63,865 bases of DNA from Acidobacteriota bacterium. GTDB lineage: Bacteria; Acidobacteriota; Terriglobia; Acidiferrales; UBA7541. The stretch lies in assembly GCA_003223295.1 (NCBI GenBank), contig QHYM01000106.1:1-63865 (forward strand), in the 5' to 3' direction. Below the pieces are notes generated by a model. The model saw nothing but the letters and a program-made list of their open reading frames with translations. It was not told the origin of the DNA and did no database searches. Position 1 is the first letter of the stretch. Every line of letters begins with the position of its first letter. The translations under genes and the position numbers were made by a program. Shown here in pieces: positions 43,236-51,698 of the stretch.

Positions 43236-43481
43236 ATGGTCATTTGCGATCTCTGCGGCCAAGCAAAGGGCTGTCAGCAGAAAGAGATTGATGGGAAGGA
43301 ATACGACATCTGCTCTGAATGCTGGGACCCAATTGCGCAAAAGTTAAAGGGAAAAGGGAGAGAGAAACATCGGGAAACGGTATTTCTGCCACGCACCCGC
43401 ATCAAAGAAAGTGAAGAGGATGAGCCGCTGCCGCTACCGGGAGAGCCGCCGGTAATCCAAGGCGCGGCGCCTGTTTGCTGA
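43236..43481 (+). CDS. Small zinc-ribbon-like protein, 81 aa
   Basis: CDLCGQAKGCQQKEIDGKEYDICSECWDPIA gives C-x2-C then C-x2-C, 20 residues apart, a zinc-ribbon-like knuckle. A charged C-terminal tail is rich in Lys, Arg, Pro and Glu. ATG 43236 follows GGGAGGAAAAAA. It could be a nucleic-acid-binding or protein-interaction module. Function unknown. It lies 69 bp before purN. Confidence 0.75.
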   Translation: MVICDLCGQAKGCQQKEIDGKEYDICSECWDPIAQKLKGKGREKHRETVFLPRTRIKESEEDEPLPLPGEPPVIQGAAPVC

Positions 43482-43549
43482 TCTCCGTTATCCAATCACT
43501 TTTCCCTAATTTTTGTGCTTATCTGGGGGTATGCTAACGTTTCCCTTTT

Positions 43550-44155
43550 ATGAAGAAGCGCATTGGCGTGCTCTTGAGTGGCCGCGGCTCGAACTTCGAG
43601 GCCTTGGCGGAATCCGTCGCGGCGGGGCGTATTCCTAACGCGGAAATCGCCATGGTCATCAGTAACCGCGAAGGCGCGCCGGGAATCGATCGCGCGAAGG
43701 CGCGCGGTATGGCCACGCGGGTGATTCCTTCGAAGGGCCTGGAGCGCGAGGCTTACGACCGGCAAGTTGCTGCGGTTCTCGACGAACACAAAGTGGATTT
43801 GATTTGCCTTGCCGGCTACATGCGCTTGCTGTCTCCGTATTTCGTCGCTAAATTTCCCAATCGCATCCTGAATATTCATCCTTCACTGCTGCCGTCGTTT
43901 CCGGGGCTCGAATCGCAGCGGCAGGCGCTTGAATACGGCGTGAAATTCGCCGGTTGCACCGTGCATTTTGTGGACGAGAATCTCGACGCCGGCCCGATTA
44001 TCGTGCAGGCCGTCGTTCCGGTGAAAGATGACGACACGGAGGCTTCGCTCTCCGAGAGAATCCTGAAAGAAGAGCATCGCATTTATTCCGAAGCCGTTCG
44101 CATTGTTCTTGAGGGAAAATATAAGATTGCAGGCCGGCGCGTCTTGCAGTTGTAA
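43550..44155 (+). CDS. purN: Phosphoribosylglycinamide formyltransferase
   Basis: 201 residues, the folate-dependent GAR transformylase of purine synthesis. KRIGVLLSGRGSNFEAL, VISNREGAPGIDRA, LICLAGYMRLLS, ILNIHPSLLPSFPG (catalytic Asn-His) and LDAGPIIVQA (Asp) are intact. It uses 10-formyl-tetrahydrofolate. It is separate from the purQLFM cluster at 22745. tyrS follows after 10 bp. Confidence 0.96.
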   Translation: MKKRIGVLLSGRGSNFEALAESVAAGRIPNAEIAMVISNREGAPGIDRAKARGMATRVIPSKGLEREAYDRQVAAVLDEHKVDLICLAGYMRLLSPYFVAKFPNRILNIHPSLLPSFPGLESQRQALEYGVKFAGCTVHFVDENLDAGPIIVQAVVPVKDDDTEASLSERILKEEHRIYSEAVRIVLEGKYKIAGRRVLQL

Positions 44156-44165
44156 AGTAGGAACC

Positions 44166-45596
44166 ATGACCCATGGTGCAAAACAAAGACTCGAGATGAC
44201 TGAACACAAATTCATATCCGTGGAAGAGCAGCTCAGCTACATCAAAAAAGGCGTGGCCGAAATCATTCCGGAACCGGAGCTGGCCGTGAAGCTCGAAGCT
44301 TCGCGGAAAACTGGAAAGCCACTGCGCGTCTATCTCGGTGTGGATCCCACGGCGCCCGATCTTCACCTGGGGCACACTGTGGTGCTGCGCAAGCTGAAGC
44401 ATTTTCAGGACCTGGGCCACACCGCCGTTTTCCTGATTGGCGATTTCTCCGCGATGATTGGCGACCCCACCGGCGTATCCGAAACACGCCCGCCGTTAAC
44501 GCGCGAGCAAGTGGACGCCAATGCCAAGACTTATCTCGAGCAGGTTTACAAAATCCTCGACCGCGAAAAGACCGAGGTCCGCTACAACAGTGAGTGGCTC
44601 GACAAACTGCCTAGCTACGACATCGTCCGCCTCTGCGGCCACTATCAGCTGTCTCGTCTGCTTGAGCGAGAAGACTTTCGTAAGCGCCTCGAATCGGGGC
44701 AAGCGTGGGAATTAAGAAGGCAACGGAGGGAGGCTCTGAAGTCGTATGCCGAGGGGTTAGAAGTAAAGAATCCTCCAGCGATCCCCGATTTGGAAGCAAG
44801 AAAAACTCTTGCTCCTATAGAACCCGCAAAGACCACAGATTTGGCACAGCCGATTTCTGTCCACGAACTGCTTTATCCCCTGCTGACCGCCTACGACGCC
44901 GTGATGCTCAGATCCGACGTTGAACTCGGTGCCACCGAGCAAAAATTCAACCTTCTGGTGCACCGCGAAATCCAGCCCGAGTACGGCTTGCCCGGGCAAG
45001 CGATCCTGACCATGCCGATCCTCGTGGGTCTCGACGGCCAGCGCAAAATGTCCAAGAGTCTCGGCAACTACGTCGGCATCACCGAACCACCGTCGGAAAT
45101 GTTCGAGAAAATCATGTCGATCTCAGACTCTTTGATATGGCCGTATCTGGAACTACTCACGGATAGACCGGCAGACGTTATTAAGAACCTCCAGAAAAAC
45201 GTCCTGGCAGGCACGACTCACCCCAAACAAGTCAAACTATCCCTAGCGAGTGAGATCGTGAGAGGCCTCTACGGCGAAGATGCCGCGCTGAAGGCTGCGG
45301 CAACATGGGACATCAAGTTCTCTAAGCGAGAAGTGCCCGAGGATACGCCGGTGAAGCATTTGCTGAAGGACAATTACATTGGCTCCAAGCCCGGCAAGAT
45401 GAGACTGTCTCGGGCATTGTTGAGTCTCGATGCCGCCCCTTCTCGTGCAGAGGCTGAACGCTTGATTAAGCAGGGCGCAGTCGAACTAGATGGTGCCGTG
45501 ATCACCGACCCTACCTGTGAAATCGACCTCGATACCCCCCAAAAACACCTGCTGAGGATTGGCAAAAAGCAACTCTTCTATTTCATAGTTCAGTGA
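44166..45596 (+). CDS. tyrS: Tyrosyl-tRNA synthetase with an extra 49-codon segment
   Basis: 476 residues. The class I core has HLGH (DLHLGHTVV), KMSKS (GQRKMSKSLGN) and a C-terminal S4 RNA-binding domain. Start ATG 44166 follows TAGGAACC; ATG 44196 is an alternative. Normally SGQ is followed directly by PISVHE; here about 49 residues intervene (positions 44703-44849, AWELRRQRREALKSYAEG.. to DLAQ). The extra segment and the region around 45120-45260 use rare codons (AGA, TTA, ATA, CTA) unlike nearby genes, which suggests a mosaic origin. The catalytic motifs are intact, so it is presumed active. Confidence 0.92.
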   Translation: MTHGAKQRLEMTEHKFISVEEQLSYIKKGVAEIIPEPELAVKLEASRKTGKPLRVYLGVDPTAPDLHLGHTVVLRKLKHFQDLGHTAVFLIGDFSAMIGDPTGVSETRPPLTREQVDANAKTYLEQVYKILDREKTEVRYNSEWLDKLPSYDIVRLCGHYQLSRLLEREDFRKRLESGQAWELRRQRREALKSYAEGLEVKNPPAIPDLEARKTLAPIEPAKTTDLAQPISVHELLYPLLTAYDAVMLRSDVELGATEQKFNLLVHREIQPEYGLPGQAILTMPILVGLDGQRKMSKSLGNYVGITEPPSEMFEKIMSISDSLIWPYLELLTDRPADVIKNLQKNVLAGTTHPKQVKLSLASEIVRGLYGEDAALKAAATWDIKFSKREVPEDTPVKHLLKDNYIGSKPGKMRLSRALLSLDAAPSRAEAERLIKQGAVELDGAVITDPTCEIDLDTPQKHLLRIGKKQLFYFIVQ

Positions 45597-45611
45597 ACTC
45601 GTGGGTGTGCG

Positions 45612-46739
45612 TTATGCGAGGATCTCGGCGACGAGCTGCGTTGTGTGCTCGGCGATGGCGGGCGCGGCGGTAAGGCCGGGGGACTCCATGCCCACGAGGT
45701 GGATCGCTTGCGGCACCTTGGGGTCGCGCGTGATCACAAAATCCACGATGCCTTTGTGACTGGGGGGCGCGAGCTTCGGGCGAAGGCCCGTGTAGCCAAG
45801 CTGTAAATCGCGCTCTTCGATTTCCGGTAACAGCGTTTTCGCGCTGTGCGCAAAGTCCGCAATGGGCAAGCGGTTCTTTTCGTAGTTGTCTTTTCCTTCC
45901 ACGTACGTCGCCGTCGGGCCAAGAAGAAAGGTTCCCCACAACGTTTTGGTGAAATGCACGCCCAGGCTCAGGCCGTCCGAATGCGGCAGCGGATAAACGA
46001 GGTTATTGATGAGCGAAGAGCGCGGGCCGCGCACTTCGCAGTATTCGCCGCGCACGGGATAAATTTTCCACGAGTGATTGCCGAGCATCGCCGCGACTTC
46101 ATCGGCGTAAAGTCCCGCGGCGTTGATGACGCAGCGCGCTTCGATGGTCTCCGCCTGGGAATCCTCTTCGTCGCCGATGCGCAGCCCGACGCGGATCGCG
46201 TCGCCGGAAGGTTCGAGCGAAACTACTTGCGCGCGCGTGACGATGTTCGCACTTTGATTCGTGGCCACTCGCGCGTAGGCGTGAACGAGTTCTTCGGCGG
46301 AGACAATACCGGTGGAGGGCACTTCGAGCGCCGCCACGCCCTGGATATGCGGCTCGCGCTTGCGGATGTCGTCCGCGCCAATCAGCCGCAAGCCTTCCAC
46401 GCCGTTGTCTTCACCGCGCTTCTTTAGCGCGAGCAGTTCTGGTTCTTCGTGGGCATCGGCGGCGACCACCAGCTTGCCGCAGTGGCGGAAAGGAACGTTG
46501 TGCTTGGCGCAGAATTCGTAAGTGAGGCGATTGCCTTCGACGCACAGGCGCGCCTTGAGCGAATTCTTCGGATAATAAATTCCCGAGTGGTTGACGCCGC
46601 TGTTACGCGTGCTGGTGGCCATGCCCAGCTTGGGAAATTGTTCGACAAGAAAAACGTCCTGCCAACGCGAAGAAATGGCGCGAGCGATGGCGCAGCCGAT
46701 CACGCCGCCACCGATGATTAGGATGTTCGCTTGATCCAT
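45612..46739 (-). CDS. FAD-dependent oxidoreductase (L-2-hydroxyglutarate oxidase-like)
   Basis: 375 residues, DAO-superfamily flavoprotein. The N-terminal Rossmann motif ILIIGGGVIGCAIARAIS (GxGxxG) binds FAD; MATSTRNSGVNHSGIYY and KARLCVEGN are characteristic of LhgO/L2HGDH-type enzymes. The C-terminal GYTGLRPKLAPP and GMESPGLTAAPAIAEH complete the family pattern. It probably oxidises L-2-hydroxyglutarate or a related 2-hydroxy acid. ATG 46739 has no strong ribosome site. It is followed (116 bp upstream on the map) by the asparaginase gene on the same strand. Confidence 0.9.
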   Translation of the reverse strand: MDQANILIIGGGVIGCAIARAISSRWQDVFLVEQFPKLGMATSTRNSGVNHSGIYYPKNSLKARLCVEGNRLTYEFCAKHNVPFRHCGKLVVAADAHEEPELLALKKRGEDNGVEGLRLIGADDIRKREPHIQGVAALEVPSTGIVSAEELVHAYARVATNQSANIVTRAQVVSLEPSGDAIRVGLRIGDEEDSQAETIEARCVINAAGLYADEVAAMLGNHSWKIYPVRGEYCEVRGPRSSLINNLVYPLPHSDGLSLGVHFTKTLWGTFLLGPTATYVEGKDNYEKNRLPIADFAHSAKTLLPEIEERDLQLGYTGLRPKLAPPSHKGIVDFVITRDPKVPQAIHLVGMESPGLTAAPAIAEHTTQLVAEILA

Positions 46740-46773
46740 GTGTGCGAAGATTCGAAATTAGAAAATTGAAATG

Positions 46774-46845
46774 GGAAAATAGAAACTCCGCCTTTCTATA
46801 ACTCCGCTATGGTTGCTGGTTCCCATTTTCACTTTTCTATTTTCC
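46774..46845. repeat. Inverted repeat in an A/T-rich gap
   Basis: GGAAAATAGAAA (46774-46785) and TTTCTATTTTCC (46834-46845) are exact reverse complements, separated by 48 bp. They lie in unusually A/T-rich sequence between the oxidase start and the asparaginase stop. They may fold as a transcript stem or be a dispersed repeat. Confidence 0.55.
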
Positions 46846-46854
46846 GATTTCCAG

Positions 46855-48003
46855 CTATTGGTCGCCGCCGACTTCGTCGAAGAAGGGCTTGCACGGGACG
46901 AGCCGCGCCTCCGTGCCGTCATGCACGGCGTAGGAAGCTTGTTTGCTCGCCTCGTAGCCGTTGCGCCAGAGCGAAGCGGCGCCGTGTGCGCCGTCTTTGT
47001 TGATGGCGTAAAAGTAAATGTGGAAGGTGCCGAGCTTTTTCTTGTCGTTTTTGTAGTTGCGAGCAACGCGGGCCATGGCTTCGAGGCACGCATCCGTGGG
47101 TGATTTTCCCTGACGCATCATTTCAATGATGGTGTGCCCGCCGCTGATTTTGATGTTTTCCTCGCCCTTACCCGTCGAGCCCGCAGCACCGACTTCGTTG
47201 TCCACGCAGCAGCCCGCGCCGATGATGGGGGAATCGCCGACGCGCCCGGGAATTTTCCAGGAGAGCCCGGAAGTCGTGGTGGTTGCGGAGATGTCGCCCT
47301 TGGCGTCCACCGCCATGCAGGGAATCGTTCCGGTGGGCGGATGCGCGATGACGCGTTCGGCGTAGGCGATTTTTTCCTGGTCGCCATCAAAAAGCGTGGC
47401 CATGTGCTCTTTCCATTCGGGTGAATCGATTCCGGGCCGCCAATTCAACGAAGATTTGGCTTTCCACGCGAGCCAGATTTTCCGCGAGTGCTCCGTCAGC
47501 AGATTCATTTCCTCGAAGCCCTCTGCCACCGCGAAGCGGCGCGCGCCATCGCCCACAATCATGATGTGATTGGTATTTTCCATCACGGTTTTCGCGAGAC
47601 GCGCGACGTTTTTGATGCGGCGCACGGAAGCAACGGAGCCTGCCCGGTGTGTGGGACCATGCATGACGCTGGCGTCGAGTTCGACTTCGCCCTCTTCATT
47701 GGGCAAGCCGCCGTACCCGACGGAATCGTCGTTGGGATCATCTTCGACGACCGTGACGACAGACACGACGGCGTCGAGCGTGTCACCGTTTTTCTTGAGA
47801 ATGTCCATGCCCTTGTCGAGGGCGTGGAGGCCATTGGCGCTGGAGATAATGAGTGGGCGCTTGCTTTGGGCGGGAAGGGCGAGGTTCGCAAGCGAAAGCG
47901 CGTCCCCATTCGGTGGCGTGCGGCCAAAGAGCTTATTCGCGCCGGCAAGGGCGCTGCCAGCCAGCGAAGTGAGAAAGAATTTGCGGCGTGACCACAGTTC
48001 CAT
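46855..48003 (-). CDS. N4-(beta-N-acetylglucosaminyl)-L-asparaginase-like hydrolase
   Basis: About 382 residues of the Ntn-hydrolase isoaspartyl peptidase/glycosylasparaginase family. The N-terminus is TAT-like: SRRKFFLTSLAGSALAG. Motifs include DGARRFAVAEGFEEMNLLTEHS and HPPTGTIPCMAVDAKGDISATTTTSG, where the Thr of GTI becomes the nucleophile after autocleavage. GDSPIIGAGCCVDNEVGAAGSTGKGE follows. ATG 48003 is chosen because GGAGG lies 8 nt upstream; ATG 48009 is too close. It would be exported by Tat and act on glycoprotein or asparagine derivatives. Confidence 0.88.
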   Translation of the reverse strand: MELWSRRKFFLTSLAGSALAGANKLFGRTPPNGDALSLANLALPAQSKRPLIISSANGLHALDKGMDILKKNGDTLDAVVSVVTVVEDDPNDDSVGYGGLPNEEGEVELDASVMHGPTHRAGSVASVRRIKNVARLAKTVMENTNHIMIVGDGARRFAVAEGFEEMNLLTEHSRKIWLAWKAKSSLNWRPGIDSPEWKEHMATLFDGDQEKIAYAERVIAHPPTGTIPCMAVDAKGDISATTTTSGLSWKIPGRVGDSPIIGAGCCVDNEVGAAGSTGKGEENIKISGGHTIIEMMRQGKSPTDACLEAMARVARNYKNDKKKLGTFHIYFYAINKDGAHGAASLWRNGYEASKQASYAVHDGTEARLVPCKPFFDEVGGDQ

Positions 48004-48128
48004 GTTCATTTCCTCCTGAAAGCCCGGAGGCAATATACAACAGCCGAGGTTAGAAGCTAGAGGCCCAGGGTTGGCGTCCGTCCCGCACGGGGGCAATTCA
48101 GGCCAGGCAAATCAAACGGCTTTGGCCT

Positions 48129-48227
48129 TCACATTCGAGGGATTCCGACACGGCGAACGAGATCCTGAAACCTGGGATCGCTGCGGAGCGGGTTCATTCG
48201 GGGATCCACCCCGATCCAAGGTATTCA
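48129..48227 (-). pseudogene. Severed C-terminus of the winged-helix/TPR protein
   Basis: After the TGA at 48225-48227 the same frame stays open for 31 codons: IPWIGVDPRMNPLRSDPRF then QDLVRRVGIPRM, ending at TGA 48129. VDPR..PLRSDPRFQDL is the conserved end of this family, so the stop is recent, read through, or an assembly error. Confidence 0.8.
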
Positions 48228-50024
48228 AGTCGACCGCTGAAGGAAAGCCTGATCGAGGGACTCGAAGGCCTTTTCGTTTTCACGTAGCTCGGCATAAGCA
48301 GACGCCACAATGAACCGGCAGACATAACGTTCCTTGGCCATGGCTAGCGCTTTGCCCAAGACTTCCCTGGCCTGGCTGTTTTGGCCCACATGCGCGAGTG
48401 CTGCTGCCGCGGAGCTGATTACTGTGGGGCTGTCCGCAAACCGAACAGCGTTCTCTGCGGCCCGGAGCGTTTCGGGACGGCGCCCCATTTGAGCGTTGGC
48501 GAGCGCGAGCATCGCATAAGGAAGGCCCGCCGCAGGTTCGAGCTCAGTCGTTTTCTGGGCTTGCTCGATAGTCTCGGACATTCGTCCAGAGAAGTAGTAG
48601 ATCCACAGCGCTTCGTTGCGGCTTTCGAGGGCGAGCGGATCGAAGAGGTAGGCCTGCTGCACGCGAGAGATCGCTTCGTCAAAGTGCCCCAGAGTCGCCA
48701 GGTAAGTGGCATAACCCAATTGCGCTTCAGGCAAATTGGGGTTGATCTCCAGTGCACGGCGATACTCCTTTTCCGCCGCGGCCCAGTCCCAATCGAAAAG
48801 CAAGCGTACATCGCCAAGCTTGACGCGCGCGGCAGCAAGGTTGGGATCAAGCTGCAAGGCTCGCAGCGCGGCTTCCTTTGCCCGTGGCATCACCTCAGTC
48901 GGAGAACTGTAATACGTGTTCATCCTGGTGTAGGCTTCGGCTAGAGCTGCATGGATGCGCGCGTCGTTTGGGTCCTTGGCTAAGCCTTCTTGAAAGTACT
49001 GAATTGCTCTGGTCTCGCTCTCGCGCGTACCTTCCCCGAGCGCGTGCAGGCCCAACAGATACTTGTCGTGACTCTCCAGATTCACTTGCGAGTTTGCCGA
49101 GATGCTTGTAGCCGCGGGCAACAATTGGATGGAAAGAGAATGGGTAATCTTCTCCGCGATTTCCCGTTGGATGGTCAAGACGTCCGTAAGCGGGCGCTCA
49201 TAGGTTTCGGCCCATAGATGCGTTTGTTCCCCTGCCTGAATGAGCTGGGCGGTGACTCGCACGCGGTCTCCGCCGCGCCGAACGCTTCCTTCCAGCAAAT
49301 AGCCAACACCCAGCTCCTGGCCAATTTGGGCAATGGTTTCCTTGGTATGTTTGTACCGGACAATTGAGGTTCGAGCGATAACGCCGAGCCTGACGGGTTG
49401 GAGCTGGCCCAGCTGGGCAATCATCTCCTCCGTGAGACCGTCGGCAAAATAGTCTTCACGCGGGTCCCCGCTCAGATTCTCAAAGGGGAGCACTGCCAGC
49501 ATGGCCCTTTGCGAAGAGGAGTTCCGTGCCGGCCAGAAATGCCGCCCTATCAAAATCCCCGTTATGGCTAGCACTGATAAAGTCAGGGGCCACAACCATA
49601 GGCTTCTCTTTTGGCCGAGCGGCACCGCTGCCGCAGTTGGAGTTGGCTCAGAAGTCTGTGGGGCCGCTGGAAGAGCCGCAGCCGGTTCTCCGTCCTCCTT
49701 CACAGCTGCAACGAAGCGATAGCCTCGCCGGGGGATGGTCTCGATGTATTTGCGCCCGTCTTCGCTATCGCCCAGCACCTGGCGCAGATTGAAGATGCGC
49801 CGTGCCAGATTGCCTTCCTCGATGAAGACACCCGGCCAGACTTTTTCCAGAAGCTCTTCCTTTTCGACGATGTGCCCGGCCTTCTCGACCAACACGAGAA
49901 GGGTCTCCAGGTCCTTTGGCGGGAGTATGACGGGCTGGCCATAGCGTCGCAAAACCCGCTCCACGGCGTCGAGTCGGTAAGAACCGAATTCGTATAAGTG
50001 CTTTGCTTTCAACGGCACACCCAA
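48225..50024 (-). CDS. Winged-helix DNA-binding/TPR sensor protein, truncated by an in-frame TGA
   Basis: 599 residues. The OmpR/CadC-type winged helix (about 10-105, LYEFGSYRLDAVERVLRRYGQPVIL.. YIETIPRRGYRFVA), an Ala/Pro linker, a transmembrane helix (about 142-162), a FlgO-like domain (ENLSGDPREDYFADGLTEEMI.. GVGYLLEGSVRR), and TPR repeats (about 330-595) give the usual acidobacterial CadC-like sensor. After QRST, TGA stops the frame, but the same frame continues to 48129 with IPWIGVDPRMNPLRSDPRF, the conserved family C-terminus. A Trp codon expected there appears as TGA. Start TTG 50024; GTG 50018 is possible. Confidence 0.88.
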   Translation of the reverse strand: MGVPLKAKHLYEFGSYRLDAVERVLRRYGQPVILPPKDLETLLVLVEKAGHIVEKEELLEKVWPGVFIEEGNLARRIFNLRQVLGDSEDGRKYIETIPRRGYRFVAAVKEDGEPAAALPAAPQTSEPTPTAAAVPLGQKRSLWLWPLTLSVLAITGILIGRHFWPARNSSSQRAMLAVLPFENLSGDPREDYFADGLTEEMIAQLGQLQPVRLGVIARTSIVRYKHTKETIAQIGQELGVGYLLEGSVRRGGDRVRVTAQLIQAGEQTHLWAETYERPLTDVLTIQREIAEKITHSLSIQLLPAATSISANSQVNLESHDKYLLGLHALGEGTRESETRAIQYFQEGLAKDPNDARIHAALAEAYTRMNTYYSSPTEVMPRAKEAALRALQLDPNLAAARVKLGDVRLLFDWDWAAAEKEYRRALEINPNLPEAQLGYATYLATLGHFDEAISRVQQAYLFDPLALESRNEALWIYYFSGRMSETIEQAQKTTELEPAAGLPYAMLALANAQMGRRPETLRAAENAVRFADSPTVISSAAAALAHVGQNSQAREVLGKALAMAKERYVCRFIVASAYAELRENEKAFESLDQAFLQRST

Positions 50025-50225
50025 CGGAAGAACTTCGCAAGAAATCTTTCAGAACTCCTCAAAGACATTCAAAACCTTTGGTGGCAGCATCCCGAAACGC
50101 AGGCAGTTTGGGTGCCTCATTTCAGTTCCTGAGAATGCCCGCGATTCTAGCGCATCCGGGGCCGCTTTAGGAATGAAACGCCGTGGATGGGCTGGTCACA
50201 TTTGTCACCAAAGGAGGTTTCTAAC

Positions 50226-50819
50226 ATGAAAATTGGACGACTCGCGACACAATTTCAACATTCGATGTTGGCTTTCGTTCTGGTGGGCGTTTGTCCCCCA
50301 GGCGCGCTGGCGCAGAACGGACACCTGCATGAGACGACAGCGCAGCCTCAACAATTGACATCGGCACAGAGCGCACTTCTAAAAGTCGTTCGGGATAACA
50401 CCGAGCGCTTCAAAGATGTATCGGTGGCCGAGCGGGAGGGGTACTCGCTTCTATTCGGCTGCGTGAGCGGACCAGACTCGGGGGCAATGGGACTCCATTA
50501 CGTAAACTTGCCGCTCGTAGCCGCCGGCGTTGTCGACGCCACACGTCCTCAGATCGTAATCTATGAGCCGATGCCAGACGGCCGCCTGCAACTCATCGGC
50601 GCCGACTTTCTGGTGATTGCAAGTGATTGGGACAAAGCTCACCCGGGACAAGGGGCGCCACAGCTCATGGGACAGCTCTTTCATTATTTTGAGAGCCCCA
50701 ATCGCTTCGGGCTTCCCGCGTTCTACACGCTTCATGTGTGGGCGTGGAAAGAAAATCCCAACGGCGCGTTCGTGAATTGGCATCCCAACGTTTCATGCCA
50801 ATCCTTTGCCGGTCAGTAG
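50226..50819 (+). CDS. Hypothetical exported protein, 197 aa
   Basis: Signal peptide (HSMLAFVLVGVCPPGALAQ) followed by a compact domain with YSLLFGCVSGPDSGAMGLHYVN, PQIVIYEP and FYTLHVWAWKENPNGAFVNWHPNVSC. Conserved His, Trp and Cys residues suggest a metal or heme contact, but I do not recognise a characterised family; similar proteins are annotated as hypothetical. ATG 50226 follows AAAGGAGGTTTC. The next gene starts 70 bp later, probably in the same operon. Confidence 0.75.
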   Translation: MKIGRLATQFQHSMLAFVLVGVCPPGALAQNGHLHETTAQPQQLTSAQSALLKVVRDNTERFKDVSVAEREGYSLLFGCVSGPDSGAMGLHYVNLPLVAAGVVDATRPQIVIYEPMPDGRLQLIGADFLVIASDWDKAHPGQGAPQLMGQLFHYFESPNRFGLPAFYTLHVWAWKENPNGAFVNWHPNVSCQSFAGQ

Positions 50820-50889
50820 CTTGAGCAAAGGCAAGCTCGTCGAATGCCAACTTTTTGTTTAACACATCTTGTTTGGAAAAGGAGAAGAC

Positions 50890-51555
50890 ATGAAAGCATT
50901 ACCATTGATTGGGTTGGTTCTGGTGCTGGCGGTGTCACTGGCCGCGGCGCCGGGCGAATCATGGCGGATGAAAGCCGATTATGTAGAAGCCTGCAGTTGC
51001 CACTTGTTCTGTCAATGTTATTTCAACAAACAAGCGGAACATCCCATGTGCGAGTTCAACATGGCGGTGACCGTCCGCGAGGGGCATTCCGGGAGCGTGA
51101 ATCTGGCCAATGCCAAATATTGGTTGACAGGTGATCTCGGCGAAAAGTGGGGAACAGAGAAGAAAGGATCGTGGGTGACAGTCTCCTTTGATCCCAAGAC
51201 GACTCAGGCGCAGCGCGATGCCCTGGCCCCTATCATTCTCAAGACCTATGGTTTGGAATGGCCCGAGCTAAAAGTGCAGGAAGCGCCCATCGAAGTCCGT
51301 CAGTCCGGAGACATTGTTGAGGCCAAGCTGGCTGACGGAAAGCAGGCTTATCTGAAACTCAAGCGCGAGCCGGGCGTCGACGGGAAAGGGGTTGTGCTCA
51401 AGAACGTCAACTACTTTAATGCGGTGCAGAATGATGGTTTTCAGTTGTACAAGTCCATCGAGCACCGTGCCGATCTGAGCGGACATCAGTTCTCCTACTC
51501 CGATCGCAATGCGTTTCTCATCACCATCGTGTCCCAGGAGCCGAAAGAAAAGTAA
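50890..51555 (+). CDS. DUF1326-domain exported protein
   Basis: 221 residues. Signal peptide (ALPLIGLVLVLAVSLAAAPG) and a DUF1326 domain: ADYVEACSCHLFCQCYFN with three cysteines (CSC..CQC), then GHSGSVNLANAKYW and WVTVSFDPKTTQAQRDAL. The N-terminal Cys cluster looks metal-binding. The function of DUF1326 is not established. ATG 50890 follows AAAGGAGAAG. A symmetric terminator-like hairpin at 51653 follows. Confidence 0.85.
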   Translation: MKALPLIGLVLVLAVSLAAAPGESWRMKADYVEACSCHLFCQCYFNKQAEHPMCEFNMAVTVREGHSGSVNLANAKYWLTGDLGEKWGTEKKGSWVTVSFDPKTTQAQRDALAPIILKTYGLEWPELKVQEAPIEVRQSGDIVEAKLADGKQAYLKLKREPGVDGKGVVLKNVNYFNAVQNDGFQLYKSIEHRADLSGHQFSYSDRNAFLITIVSQEPKEK

Positions 51556-51652
51556 GGACGAACTAAGCCCGTTGCCCGATAGCAGCGCCGGACAACATGT
51601 AAGACGAGTGCACGAGACTGTTCATAAACACGAGTCCCTGGGAGTAAAGAGG

Positions 51653-51681
51653 ACCCGCCTCGGATTTCGGCAGGCGGGTCT
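51653..51681. terminator. Bidirectional-type terminator hairpin
   Basis: Perfect 9-bp stem GACCCGCCT (51653-51661) and AGGCGGGTC (51673-51681). It sits between two convergent genes (stops at 51555 and 51699). T-tracts are weak on either side, so efficiency is uncertain. Confidence 0.55.
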
Positions 51682-51698
51682 TCCCTGTCCCTAAGCAG

